The position numbers were made by a program, and so were the translations under genes. Source: a virus. Taken from it: a stretch of DNA of 26,356 nt. This document shows, in pieces, positions 19,706 through 26,356 of this stretch. The stretch lies in the IMG/VR virus record IMGVR_UViG_3300038441_000281, positions 1-26,356 of that record; one strand, 5' to 3'. Within the stretch, counting starts at the first letter, position 1; the number at the start of each line of letters is the position of its first letter. The notes below the pieces were generated by a model. The model did not search any database. It had not been told where the DNA came from and saw nothing but the letters and a program-made list of their open reading frames with translations.

Positions 19706-21378
19706 GTCACGACCGCCGCGACACGATAGGTCAGATCCGCGCTGATAATTTCGGCGTCCAGAGGGACAACCGACCCAGATGTGATTTGCAGCGACGGTGC
19801 GAGTGCATAGCCAGTTCCGGCGACCGAATACCAGTTGCGTGAGATGACCGCGTCCGAGCGGCCGGCCCATACGCTTTCACCCCAGATGGCATTGCCCCAC
19901 TGATTTCCGATAGGCACCAATGGCGCATCAGGGGCGGATGGGAGGTTGGGCACATAATCGAACTGGCATGTGACCAGTGGGTCGACTGCAATCTGCGCCC
20001 GCACCGTGAAGCGGGCCATGGATGGGATCTTCAGCGATGCTGAGGTGCCCAAGGTATCGAACAGTGGGACAAACGAGCCGGTATAGGTTTCCCCCTGATC
20101 AAGACCGCTGACATTGGCCTCGACGACCTTCCCAGCCTGAGAGCCGAAGAACATACGGTCTTTCCACACGACCAGGCATGTGGCGTCCCAGTTTGTGAAC
20201 GGAGCCCATGCGCCGGTTCGAGCGTTGGCGGCAAAGATGATTGGATCGGTATCGGCCACTGTCGGCGGGGCGACTAGCACCATTTGAGACTTGGCCCAGA
20301 CTTCGACATTCCAAGGCGCCGACCGCAATTCGACGGCTTCATTCCATGCTGTCTCAATGGGGAATGACACAGCAGCAGGCGCAAGAGCCGCATAGTCGCG
20401 CTGGATAGCCTGAGAGATCGGCACGAAGCCAATCGAAGTTGCAATGACGATGTCACCGCCTGCGCGCATGAAAGCACGCTTTCCGAGCGGCTTTCCAATG
20501 CGGTAGACGCCCACCTTAGACCAATCCGCGGCGACGGAGGGGTTCGAACCTTGAAAAACGGCAACCTCGCCTTCGGTCGTGACGAAGATGCACTGCTCCG
20601 AAAGGCCACCCTGATTGCCCGAGTCGATCGACCATGTCGCGCCGAACAGCAATGACCCGCCTAGCCCGAAGATCCCGCCCAAGGGCAACTTGACCAGTTC
20701 ACCTCCGATGCTGTCCACGGGCAGATACCAAGCGTCGAGCGTATCCTTCTGGATGAAGAGTAGCCGCTGCTTGTAAGCCCATACGAATGAAAGGATATCC
20801 GGCGTCAGCGCGGCATCAGGAGCCGCGAAGGTCAGCGCCGGCGTCTCTTCAAACGTCGCCCCGTCATAGACAAAGGGGGTATCCTCACCGTTCACACCTC
20901 GAAGGAAGATACCGCCTGCAGTCGCGAACTGAACGGTTATCCAGTCGCCTCCAACAGTTGCCGACAGAACGTCAAGGTTATCGGTCGAGTTCTGACCGAT
21001 CGTATCGCCAGTGTCTGTTTCCAGAGACTGATCGAGATCATCGCCCAAGGTCCAGTTAAACGCTGAGGGGACCACCGAAATGTTATAAATCGCATCCTCG
21101 GTGGCGGCGAATAGCTCATCCTGGTTTCCGGCTTTGTAGGTGAACATCGAGGTCACAGGCTTATCGCCCTGCCCCAACGTTGCATAAAGATCGCTGCCGC
21201 GCCTCAAGACCGCGCTAGTGGCGGTCGGAAAGAAGTTCTCTAGGACCGCGGCGCCTGGCGCCGCTCCCTGCCCCTGAGGCTGAGCAATGTTGCGGTTGCT
21301 GATCCATCCGGCAGTGGGCGCGGCGAATGGAAAGGGCTCCGCGTCTCTCTGCTTGTGCTGAGCGACTGGTTGGCGCAT
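19702..21378 (-). CDS. Tail nozzle/hub protein (T7 gp12 / P22 gp10 type)
   Basis: A 558-aa beta-rich protein. The opening, VLENFFPTATSAVLRRGS followed by YATLGQGDKPVTSMFTYKAG and LFAATEDAIYNIS, is typical of podovirus proteins with beta-propeller-like repeats that plug or extend the short tail (P22 gp10 packaged-DNA stabilisation protein; T7 gp12 tubular protein B). W-rich strands such as GNQWGNAIWGESVWAG occur near the end. It directly follows the adaptor gene, the expected order. ATG 21378 overlaps the adaptor stop (TAATG), so upstream starts are rejected. The assignment depends on position as much as sequence. Confidence 0.68.
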   Translation of the reverse strand: MRQPVAQHKQRDAEPFPFAAPTAGWISNRNIAQPQGQGAAPGAAVLENFFPTATSAVLRRGSDLYATLGQGDKPVTSMFTYKAGNQDELFAATEDAIYNISVVPSAFNWTLGDDLDQSLETDTGDTIGQNSTDNLDVLSATVGGDWITVQFATAGGIFLRGVNGEDTPFVYDGATFEETPALTFAAPDAALTPDILSFVWAYKQRLLFIQKDTLDAWYLPVDSIGGELVKLPLGGIFGLGGSLLFGATWSIDSGNQGGLSEQCIFVTTEGEVAVFQGSNPSVAADWSKVGVYRIGKPLGKRAFMRAGGDIVIATSIGFVPISQAIQRDYAALAPAAVSFPIETAWNEAVELRSAPWNVEVWAKSQMVLVAPPTVADTDPIIFAANARTGAWAPFTNWDATCLVVWKDRMFFGSQAGKVVEANVSGLDQGETYTGSFVPLFDTLGTSASLKIPSMARFTVRAQIAVDPLVTCQFDYVPNLPSAPDAPLVPIGNQWGNAIWGESVWAGRSDAVISRNWYSVAGTGYALAPSLQITSGSVVPLDAEIISADLTYRVAAVVT

Positions 21379-22073
21379 TAGCCAAGCTCCCACGGCCAAG
21401 CAATGCCAATGTTGCCGCGGCGAACGCGCGAGTTGCTCCGAATGACCTTAGACCCACCATCGCGGGCCTGCGCCTGCGATAGGGCAATCTCGTAGTTCTG
21501 CATGTCTTCGGCGTAGCCCATGCCCTTTTGGGCGCGATATCGCCAGATGAGGCCGAGCGTCAGCAGCTTTTCGGGCAGCACGAAAACATCAGAGTCGGCT
21601 TGAAAGGCACTCTGTGGCGCGCCCGCTGTGCTGCGCGCGAGTTCGCCTGAGATATAGGGAAACTCGGCCTTCGCAGCGGCCGCCGGAATGGGGAAGAAAT
21701 TGAACTGGTCGGCCAGCATGATCCAGCCGCCCGGGATCATCGAAAACCCTTGGGCCTTGTCCCGAAGCCACCAGTTGAGATTGGTGTAGTGGAAGTACCC
21801 CCACGCCCAATTGTTTGGGTCAAACACGTCTGAGTCGATCAACATGCGGTCGTAGTCGGTGGGCAACGGGAAAGTTTCATCCGTCCCGTTGCCTGTGATG
21901 GTGTGGACCTTCGTCAGCGCCTGCCAGTCGTGGCTCTTCGCAATGTCGTCAGCGACATCATTCAACAGGTCGACGATTTCGACCTCGAACGTTTGCTGAG
22001 ACGAAAAGAAAGTGGTCGGTTTGCGGCCAATGAGCCGAACCGCCGCACTTTGCATGGCGCTGAGAACGGTCAT
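21378..22073 (-). CDS. Head-tail adaptor (P22 gp4 / T7 gp11-like)
   Basis: A 231-aa protein with the pattern of podovirus adaptors: AMQSAAVRLIGRKPTTFFSS, EIVDLLNDVADDIAKSHDWQ (about 32-51), ITGNGTDETFPLPTDYDRM, a W-rich middle and a C-terminal helix (YAEDMQNYEIALSQAQARDG). Such proteins form a ring under the portal and join the head to the nozzle. The ribosome site AAGGGG lies just upstream of ATG 22073. It sits between the 237-aa protein and the nozzle gene and overlaps the latter by one base. Confidence 0.75.
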   Translation of the reverse strand: MTVLSAMQSAAVRLIGRKPTTFFSSQQTFEVEIVDLLNDVADDIAKSHDWQALTKVHTITGNGTDETFPLPTDYDRMLIDSDVFDPNNWAWGYFHYTNLNWWLRDKAQGFSMIPGGWIMLADQFNFFPIPAAAAKAEFPYISGELARSTAGAPQSAFQADSDVFVLPEKLLTLGLIWRYRAQKGMGYAEDMQNYEIALSQAQARDGGSKVIRSNSRVRRGNIGIAWPWELG

Positions 22074-22084
22074 AGGGGTGCCCC

Positions 22085-22798
22085 TTAGGCGGCCAGTTCG
22101 CGCACGGCATTGAGCAGGAATTCCCTGCTTGGCGTGCCACGGGGCGCCTGCCCGGTCCTGTCCTTGATCAGAGCCTTCAGTTCCGCGTCGTCCAATGCCT
22201 CGAACTCAGCGTTCGAAACCTCGACAAGCGCTTCAACCTCCTGCGGCGATGGCTCCTTGACCGGGATGATCTGAGCCTTGAGTGCGGCCAGTTCTGCCCG
22301 AAGCGCAGCTAGCTCGTTAGCGCCGTCGCTGCTCTTGGCACGGTCTGCCATGTAGGCGCGGGCCATGTCCTTGAGCGCGTTGCCGGCAATGCTGAGGCTT
22401 TTGAGGTTGTCACCCTCCAGATGATAGAGTGCCTCGATCGAATAGATGCGGAGCGCGCGGCACAGCGAAAGGTTCGCGTCCGAAATGCCGTAGGCCTTCA
22501 GCATCTCAAGCGGCGTCCCTGCAGCCTCCTGGTCTGCGCCGGCGAGGAAGTCGCGGTACTGCTGCGACCAGCGTTCGGCATAGGTGACGACCTTGCCGTT
22601 TTCCCGCTTCCACATCGCGTCGACGGGGAAAACCGGGGAATAGTTCTTGGATCCGGCAAAGCGGACCTCGACCACCTGGACCATCTTCTTGACCAGATGA
22701 CCTTCCCGCTCTGAAGCGTTGATGTCCTCGATGCTTTCGTACCGGAATAGCGGCGTGATGGTGATCTCACGCGTATCGATTGCGACTGACTCTGCCAT
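22085..22798 (-). CDS. Virion-region protein with C-terminal HeH/SAP-like segment
   Basis: A 237-aa protein of unknown exact function. The N-terminal half has REITITPLFRYESIEDINAS, KMVQVVEVRFAGSKNYSPVF and RWSQQYRDFLAGADQEAAGT, a set I recall from podovirus capsid-region proteins; a helical coiled-coil part follows (NELAALRAELAALKAQIIPV). The end, ALDDAELKALIKDRTGQAPR then SREFLLNAVREL, resembles the small HeH/SAP-type helix-extended-helix motif that can bind nucleic acid. ATG 22798 with AGGGA upstream is chosen over a start inside the terminator. It follows an intrinsic terminator, so it may be made at lower levels than the capsid genes. Confidence 0.65.
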   Translation of the reverse strand: MAESVAIDTREITITPLFRYESIEDINASEREGHLVKKMVQVVEVRFAGSKNYSPVFPVDAMWKRENGKVVTYAERWSQQYRDFLAGADQEAAGTPLEMLKAYGISDANLSLCRALRIYSIEALYHLEGDNLKSLSIAGNALKDMARAYMADRAKSSDGANELAALRAELAALKAQIIPVKEPSPQEVEALVEVSNAEFEALDDAELKALIKDRTGQAPRGTPSREFLLNAVRELAA

Positions 22799-22837
22799 TT
22801 GGGTTGTTCCCTGTCTGAGAGGTTTGGCCAAAGAAAA

Positions 22838-22859
22838 AGGCGGCCCGTGAGAGCCGCCT
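22838..22859 (-). terminator. Intrinsic terminator after the capsid genes
   Basis: On the minus strand, AGGCGGC (22859-22853), an 8-base loop and GCCGCCT (22844-22838) are followed by TTTTCTT (22837-22831); the stem's last T plus this run gives TTTTTCTT. It lies about 20 bases after the stop of the 112-aa gene and 40 before the next start. It should let capsid genes be transcribed more than those downstream if termination is partial. Confidence 0.8.
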
Positions 22860-22878
22860 CTATGTGCTGGTGGTGGCC

Positions 22879-23217
22879 TTAGGCCGGGACGGCGTTCTTA
22901 GCGCCACGGCTGACGTGGAAGTACTGGCCGCTCACAATCGCCGTGTTGACCGGCGTATAGAAGCCGCCGGCGCCTGTTGCCACTGTGAAGGCCGGGACAG
23001 TCATCGTCACCTGCGTTCCGGTCGTGGCGGTTGCCGCAATGTCTGCGGATGCCTGGACCCAGTAGTATTCTCGGCCGTCGTCGCCCATCTCGACATTGCC
23101 GAGTTTGTAGGAAGGCGAAGAGATGCCGTTGTTGTCCCAGTACGGGAGGCCGGTGAACACGTCCGAAAGCTGCGGGCCGAGCTGCGGAGTGGTGCGGAAC
23201 GGTACAGAGTTTGCCAT
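22879..23217 (-). CDS. Small capsid-adjacent protein (possible head decoration)
   Basis: A 112-aa protein directly after the capsid gene with a strong ribosome site (AAAGGA) and a following terminator, which suggests high expression with the capsid. The sequence has VPFRTTPQLGPQLSDVFTGL at the start and GREYYWVQASADIAA and TQVTMTVPAFTVATGAGGFY in the middle: beta-rich, no cysteines, no membrane segment. Small proteins in this position often decorate or cement the head. I do not recognise the family. Confidence 0.62.
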   Translation of the reverse strand: MANSVPFRTTPQLGPQLSDVFTGLPYWDNNGISSPSYKLGNVEMGDDGREYYWVQASADIAATATTGTQVTMTVPAFTVATGAGGFYTPVNTAIVSGQYFHVSRGAKNAVPA

Positions 23218-23241
23218 GTTGGTATCCTTTCTTTGCTCGGG

Positions 23242-24252
23242 TTACGCGGTCTTGATGCGGACCTGATGGAGAGGGTTCTCCACCACGAACTGACCAGACC
23301 AGACGATGCCCTGTGCCCATGCGTCCTGATTGATCGGACGGATGCCGTCGCCGGGGTGGAACGGAACAAACGACTGGCCAGGGAACTCGTAGATCGCGAG
23401 ACCTTCAGTCGAGAGCGCGAAGACGGTGTTTGCCGGCATGACGTTGCCGATGCCACCAGCCGCAACAACGTCCACCAGGCCGGCAGGGGTCCACACACCG
23501 AGGCTTTCGAAGCCAAGGTTTGCGGCGCGCTGGGTGGTGATGCGCTGATGTGCGACCATGGATGCCGAAACAGGCGCGTACGCGTTCGCATCCATGATCC
23601 AGAGATCGGGATACATGGAGTTGCGCGAACGGGCCAAGGCGACCTTTTCCATGATCGGGCGCGCCGTAGTCGAGTCCCATGCTGTGAAGCCGGACACATC
23701 GCCCGCCGGCACGTCATAGTAGGTCGTTCGCCAGTTCGGGACGTTTGCGCGATCGATGCCGCCGTAGGTGCCCGAGTTGGTGACGATGGGGACACCGCCG
23801 CCAAGGCCGATCATCTGCCTGCCGCCGGAGCCAGTGCCATCGCCGACAAGAGCGGCTTCCCACTCTTCCTTGATGGTTTTCTCGGCTTCGGCGATGTAGA
23901 AGTCCATCAGGTCGATGACTTCCTCTTCGCCAGTGTTGTACATCAGCTCGGTGCCGTTCAGCGAGAACATGCTGACGACACGCGACCAGTTGAACACTGC
24001 CGAGTTGAGCAGTTCACGCGGCGTGATCTCGATCTTGTCGTAGCCTGTGAACCACTGCGCATTGAGCTTGTCGAACTGGATTGGAATGCGCAGTTCCGGG
24101 CCGCCGGCTCGCTTGACGCGGATGCGGCCAGAATCCTTGAGGATCTTGGTCAGCGGCGTCGACTTGTGGACGATGTCCTGCACAATCTTGGAGCGCTTCG
24201 CGACGGAAGCGGTCAGCGCCTGACGGTACTGACGATCTGTTACAATAGCCAT
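23242..24252 (-). CDS. Major capsid protein
   Basis: A 336-aa protein matching phage major capsid proteins of the HK97-like fold: ASVAKRSKIVQDIVHKSTPL near the N-terminus, LLNSAVFNWSRVVSMFSLNG, a long acidic helix (EEEVIDLMDFYIAEAEKTIK, about 108-127), WEAALVGDGTG, MDANAYAPVSASM, LGVWTPAGLVDVV, and the C-terminal QGIVWSGQFVVENPLHQVRI. It follows a scaffold-like gene and precedes a small probable head protein. AAAGGAG stands before ATG 24252. Length is normal. The identity is solid, the exact subfamily less so. Confidence 0.88.
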   Translation of the reverse strand: MAIVTDRQYRQALTASVAKRSKIVQDIVHKSTPLTKILKDSGRIRVKRAGGPELRIPIQFDKLNAQWFTGYDKIEITPRELLNSAVFNWSRVVSMFSLNGTELMYNTGEEEVIDLMDFYIAEAEKTIKEEWEAALVGDGTGSGGRQMIGLGGGVPIVTNSGTYGGIDRANVPNWRTTYYDVPAGDVSGFTAWDSTTARPIMEKVALARSRNSMYPDLWIMDANAYAPVSASMVAHQRITTQRAANLGFESLGVWTPAGLVDVVAAGGIGNVMPANTVFALSTEGLAIYEFPGQSFVPFHPGDGIRPINQDAWAQGIVWSGQFVVENPLHQVRIKTA

Positions 24253-24264
24253 TGGATTGCTCCT

Positions 24265-25518
24265 TTAGGAGGCTTTCCGCATCTCTCTGCGCAAAAGCTT
24301 CCTGATGTCGGTTGCGTCGGGGTCTTCCTCGTCGGGGTCTTGCCCGTTGGGAGCACCTCGGATGGATTTCGCGCCAGCTTCGTCGGAGGGCGCGGGGTTC
24401 GCGACGGCAGGAGCCTCACGGGCTTGGGAAGGTGTGACTGAAGAAGTCGGATTGATCCGAACAGCCATGTCATACGCAGCTTCAAGCTTCTCTTGAGGGC
24501 TCAGGGACGCGGGGATTTTTCCCGACTGCAAGAAGAACGCGATGTCTTCCTGCAACTCGTGATATCGCGGGTTCGCAGCCGCGAATGGGGTGATGATCGA
24601 CGCCTCGACCTGTTCGGCGCGCATCGTCTGGATTTCCTGCTTCAGGGCCTGCACCTCTGGGTCAGGCTGGCGCTGCTGCGTCTGAGTCTGCTGTGCCGAC
24701 TGGACGCTTTGAGCGAACTGCTGCGGGCCCTGCTGAACGATGTATTGCGCGACCTCGAACAGCGACACATGCGAGCCGTCGGCCTTGCGTGGGCCGATCT
24801 CGCGAAGGATGCTCTCAAGCCCGGCGATCGGGTTGCGGGCCAGCGCGGTTTCGATCTCGGTGACCTTGGCCAGGCTGTCCTTCAGTTCACGTCCATTGCG
24901 CTTGGCCAGCTCATCATATTGGCGGATGGGTTCGTAGCGTTCGCCGGCCTCACGGTATTTGGTGACTTCTGCTTCATGCTCCTGCGACAGGCGCGCAATT
25001 TCGCCCTTCACCGCATGGGGAACATTGGCCCATACTTCCTTGGCCTTGGGCAAAAACCGGGCAGGAGGCTCGTGATGCTTCTGCCCCTCAGACTGGCGCG
25101 AGCGTTCCGTTTCCCCCTGCCCGGTCGCGACCTTTTCAGGCGCGCCCTTCTCAGCCTTGCCGTCTTCATCGGCCTTGGCTGATTTCGTTGTCTCGTCGCT
25201 CTGCTTGGCGGCCTTCGCCTCTTTGTCGGCTTTCTCGGCCTCGTCCAGCTTGGTCTGGGCGTCCTTGACTGCCTCAGTGCCCTTTTCCTTGAGCTTCTCA
25301 GCCTCTTTGGCTTCCTCATCCTTGATGCGAGCGATCTCGCCCTTGAGGGTGTCGCCTGCGCTTTCCGGCTTGGCGGCTGGCTTTGGTGCTTCAGGGGCAA
25401 CCTTCGGCTCGTTGAGGCTGGGAATGCCCCCACCCTGCCCGAGCGGTGCGCCGCCGGTATCAATGGACGTGGAAAGGGGAGCCGTGCCCGCAACGGGCGC
25501 CGCTTGCATCTCGGTCAT
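24265..25518 (-). CDS. Scaffolding-like head assembly protein
   Basis: A 417-aa protein just upstream of the capsid gene, as scaffolds are. Residues about 45-150 are low-complexity and rich in K, E, A and D (KEAEKLKEKGTEAVKDAQTK). The middle holds ARFLPKAKEVWANVPHAVKG, LSQEHEAEVTKYREAGERYE and LARNPIAGLESILREIG, a set I associate with podovirus scaffold-like proteins; a Q-rich stretch follows, then SLSPQEKLEAAYDMAVR. The C-terminal DIRKLLRREMRKAS is a basic helix, like the coat-binding end of P22 scaffold. It assists head assembly and then leaves or is degraded. Confidence 0.75.
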   Translation of the reverse strand: MTEMQAAPVAGTAPLSTSIDTGGAPLGQGGGIPSLNEPKVAPEAPKPAAKPESAGDTLKGEIARIKDEEAKEAEKLKEKGTEAVKDAQTKLDEAEKADKEAKAAKQSDETTKSAKADEDGKAEKGAPEKVATGQGETERSRQSEGQKHHEPPARFLPKAKEVWANVPHAVKGEIARLSQEHEAEVTKYREAGERYEPIRQYDELAKRNGRELKDSLAKVTEIETALARNPIAGLESILREIGPRKADGSHVSLFEVAQYIVQQGPQQFAQSVQSAQQTQTQQRQPDPEVQALKQEIQTMRAEQVEASIITPFAAANPRYHELQEDIAFFLQSGKIPASLSPQEKLEAAYDMAVRINPTSSVTPSQAREAPAVANPAPSDEAGAKSIRGAPNGQDPDEEDPDATDIRKLLRREMRKAS

Positions 25519-25547
25519 TGGATTATTCCTGTCTGAGGGGAATAGGG

Positions 25548-25895
25548 TTAGGCGATCGCCGCGATTTCGGGCGAGATGTTGCCGGCCAACACATCATGCA
25601 TGGCCTGCTTTAGGTCGTTCCGACGCTCGGCCGCATCGGGCACGTATTCTGGAGCCTTCATCGTCTCATTGCCAAGGGCGATGAACTCTTGCCCTGACGG
25701 ATTGCCATCCGCGCGATAGGTGCGTTCAAGGTCGCGGGGCGTGTCGTAGTAGCGCCCATCCGCCATGGACTGAACAGGGTGGGCAAAGGCGCGAACCAGC
25801 ATCGGACAAGGCAGCGAGGAACGCTCACCGCCGGGTTCCGCTGCTTTGCGATAGACCTTGCGGCCATTGCCGAGGTCAATCCAGGCGTAGGGCAT
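25548..25895 (-). CDS. Small conserved head-region protein, unknown function
   Basis: A 115-aa protein. The middle PVQSMADGRYYDTPRDLERT recalls the short phage proteins with P-Y-x-S-M-x-D-G-x-x-I-x-S-R that lie between portal and scaffold genes in many genomes; the N-terminus (WIDLGNGRKVYRKA) and EFIALGNET fit the same pattern. The C-terminal RRNDLKQAMHDVLAGNISPE is helical. It starts in a TGATG overlap with the preceding gene. The role is unknown; its place argues for head assembly. Confidence 0.6.
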   Translation of the reverse strand: MPYAWIDLGNGRKVYRKAAEPGGERSSLPCPMLVRAFAHPVQSMADGRYYDTPRDLERTYRADGNPSGQEFIALGNETMKAPEYVPDAAERRNDLKQAMHDVLAGNISPEIAAIA

Positions 25896-26197
25896 CAGGC
25901 TTTCAGCGCCGCAATGACAGCGTTGATCTTGCCAGCCAGGTCCGCGATGTCGTTCTTGATCGCCGTCAAGGCAGTATTGGTCGACGCCAGCGAGGCCGCG
26001 CTCGTGTCGGTGGATGCTGCGGTTGCGGCTGGAACCACAGCCACCGTGTCGTCTGCCGTGCCGCCGCTATTGTCGGTCAGGGCCACGAGAGCCGCAACCT
26101 GTGCCTTGCCAGCAAGAGCCGCGTCGATCTGGGTTGCAACCTCCTTTGCAAGGGGCGGAACCATGGAGAGTTCGACAAGTCGGGTCGTGTTTGCCAT
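25895..26197 (-). CDS. Small alanine-rich virion-region protein, unknown function
   Basis: A 100-aa protein rich in Ala, Thr and Ser, with a helical N-terminus (TRLVELSMVPPLAKEVATQI) and a C-terminal heptad-like helix (TALTAIKNDIADLAGKINAV) that could form a coiled coil. The middle is probably disordered or beta. GGAAGGA precedes ATG 26197. I recall similar short proteins in structural operons of Rhizobiales phages; a head-fibre role is a guess from the coiled coil and context. Confidence 0.6.
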   Translation of the reverse strand: MANTTRLVELSMVPPLAKEVATQIDAALAGKAQVAALVALTDNSGGTADDTVAVVPAATAASTDTSAASLASTNTALTAIKNDIADLAGKINAVIAALKA

Positions 26198-26216
26198 GTG
26201 AGTATCCTTCCGGGGG

Positions 26217-26356
26217 TTAGATGCCTTGGACGACGAGAGGAATGCCGCCGCTGGTCACAATGGTGATCTGAATGCCACTGGTGGCGACGGTGGCGAGAGG
26301 CGCGCCGCTGGCAACGTTCACGACTGGAATGCCGCCGCTCACGACAACGACCACGG
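26217..26356 (-). CDS. C-terminal end of a repetitive structural protein (partial)
   Basis: Only the last 46 codons are in the window; the frame is open to the edge and ends at TAA 26217. The visible protein is valine-rich and repeats a short unit: VVSGGIPVV, VASGAPLATV, VTSGGIPLVV, then QGI. Repeats of about ten residues suggest a beta-helical or spike-like surface protein. It lies 20 bases before the next gene in the head operon, whose ribosome site follows its stop. I do not recognise a family. Confidence 0.6.
   Translation of the reverse strand, partial: VVVVVSGGIPVVNVASGAPLATVATSGIQITIVTSGGIPLVVQGI

Noticed and set aside
22864-24441. Plus-strand ORF of 525 codons opposite the capsid and scaffold genes
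   Set aside because: It is antisense to the major capsid protein and several neighbours, crosses gene boundaries and a terminator, and its product looks like arginine/valine-rich shadow translation.
24493-25182. Plus-strand ORF of 229 codons opposite the scaffold gene
   Set aside because: Leucine/arginine-rich shadow of the K/E/A-rich scaffold sequence, with no context for a gene.

Overview
The window looks like about 26 kb of a temperate, short-tailed (podovirus-type) phage genome from an alphaproteobacterium, probably a Rhizobiales host. Three things point to the host group: high GC, the style of several small proteins (a cysteine-rich 109-aa protein, DUF551, DUF4326, the lysis proteins), and an integrase with a DUF6538-like N-terminus. 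All homology statements rest on recognised motifs and memory of families, not on a search. No rRNA, tRNA, CRISPR array or insertion sequence was seen.

Left part, about 1-5520, plus strand: a tightly packed early operon. Genes overlap by 1, 4 or 8 bases. It starts with the end of an SSB gene and a NinB/Orf-like recombination protein, followed by three HNH endonucleases (two are paralogous HNH+AP2 proteins flanking one gene) and small zinc-ribbon, DUF551, Lar-like and DUF4326 proteins.

Middle, 5408-7089: a tyrosine integrase on the minus strand, convergent with the early operon, and then a noncoding region with the layout of an intact attP. Two arrays of a TGTGGCAC repeat with 12-bp period flank a perfect 9-6-9 inverted repeat and a second inverted repeat. 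Phage genes lie on both sides, so this DNA appears to be in the unintegrated (virion, circular or episomal) arrangement.

Right part, 7090-26356, almost all minus strand, so transcription runs from high to low coordinates. In transcription order: the end of a repetitive structural protein, two small head-region proteins, scaffold-like protein, major capsid protein, a small probable head protein, a 237-aa virion-associated protein, head-tail adaptor, nozzle/hub protein, a GNAT-like acetyltransferase, three candidate DNA-ejection proteins (one with a peptidase S74 domain, one with a GH104-like muralytic domain), a tail-collar fibre protein, a tailspike with 41-residue repeats, a Tat-signal protein coupled to an SGNH hydrolase, then the lysis cassette (GH19-like endolysin, holin, cysteine-rich protein, two spanin candidates, XhlA-like protein) and a zinc-ribbon protein. 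No tape-measure or tail-tube gene lies between capsid and fibres, which supports a short tail. Terminase, portal and repressor genes are not in the window.

The most unusual items are the Tat-signal/SGNH gene pair beside the tailspike; the complete symmetric attP; a two-helix membrane protein on the opposite strand inside the virion operon with a promoter placed for a leaderless mRNA; GGCGGC/GCCGCC hairpins between virion genes, one running straight into a start codon; and an S74 auto-processing domain in a protein that is not a tailspike.
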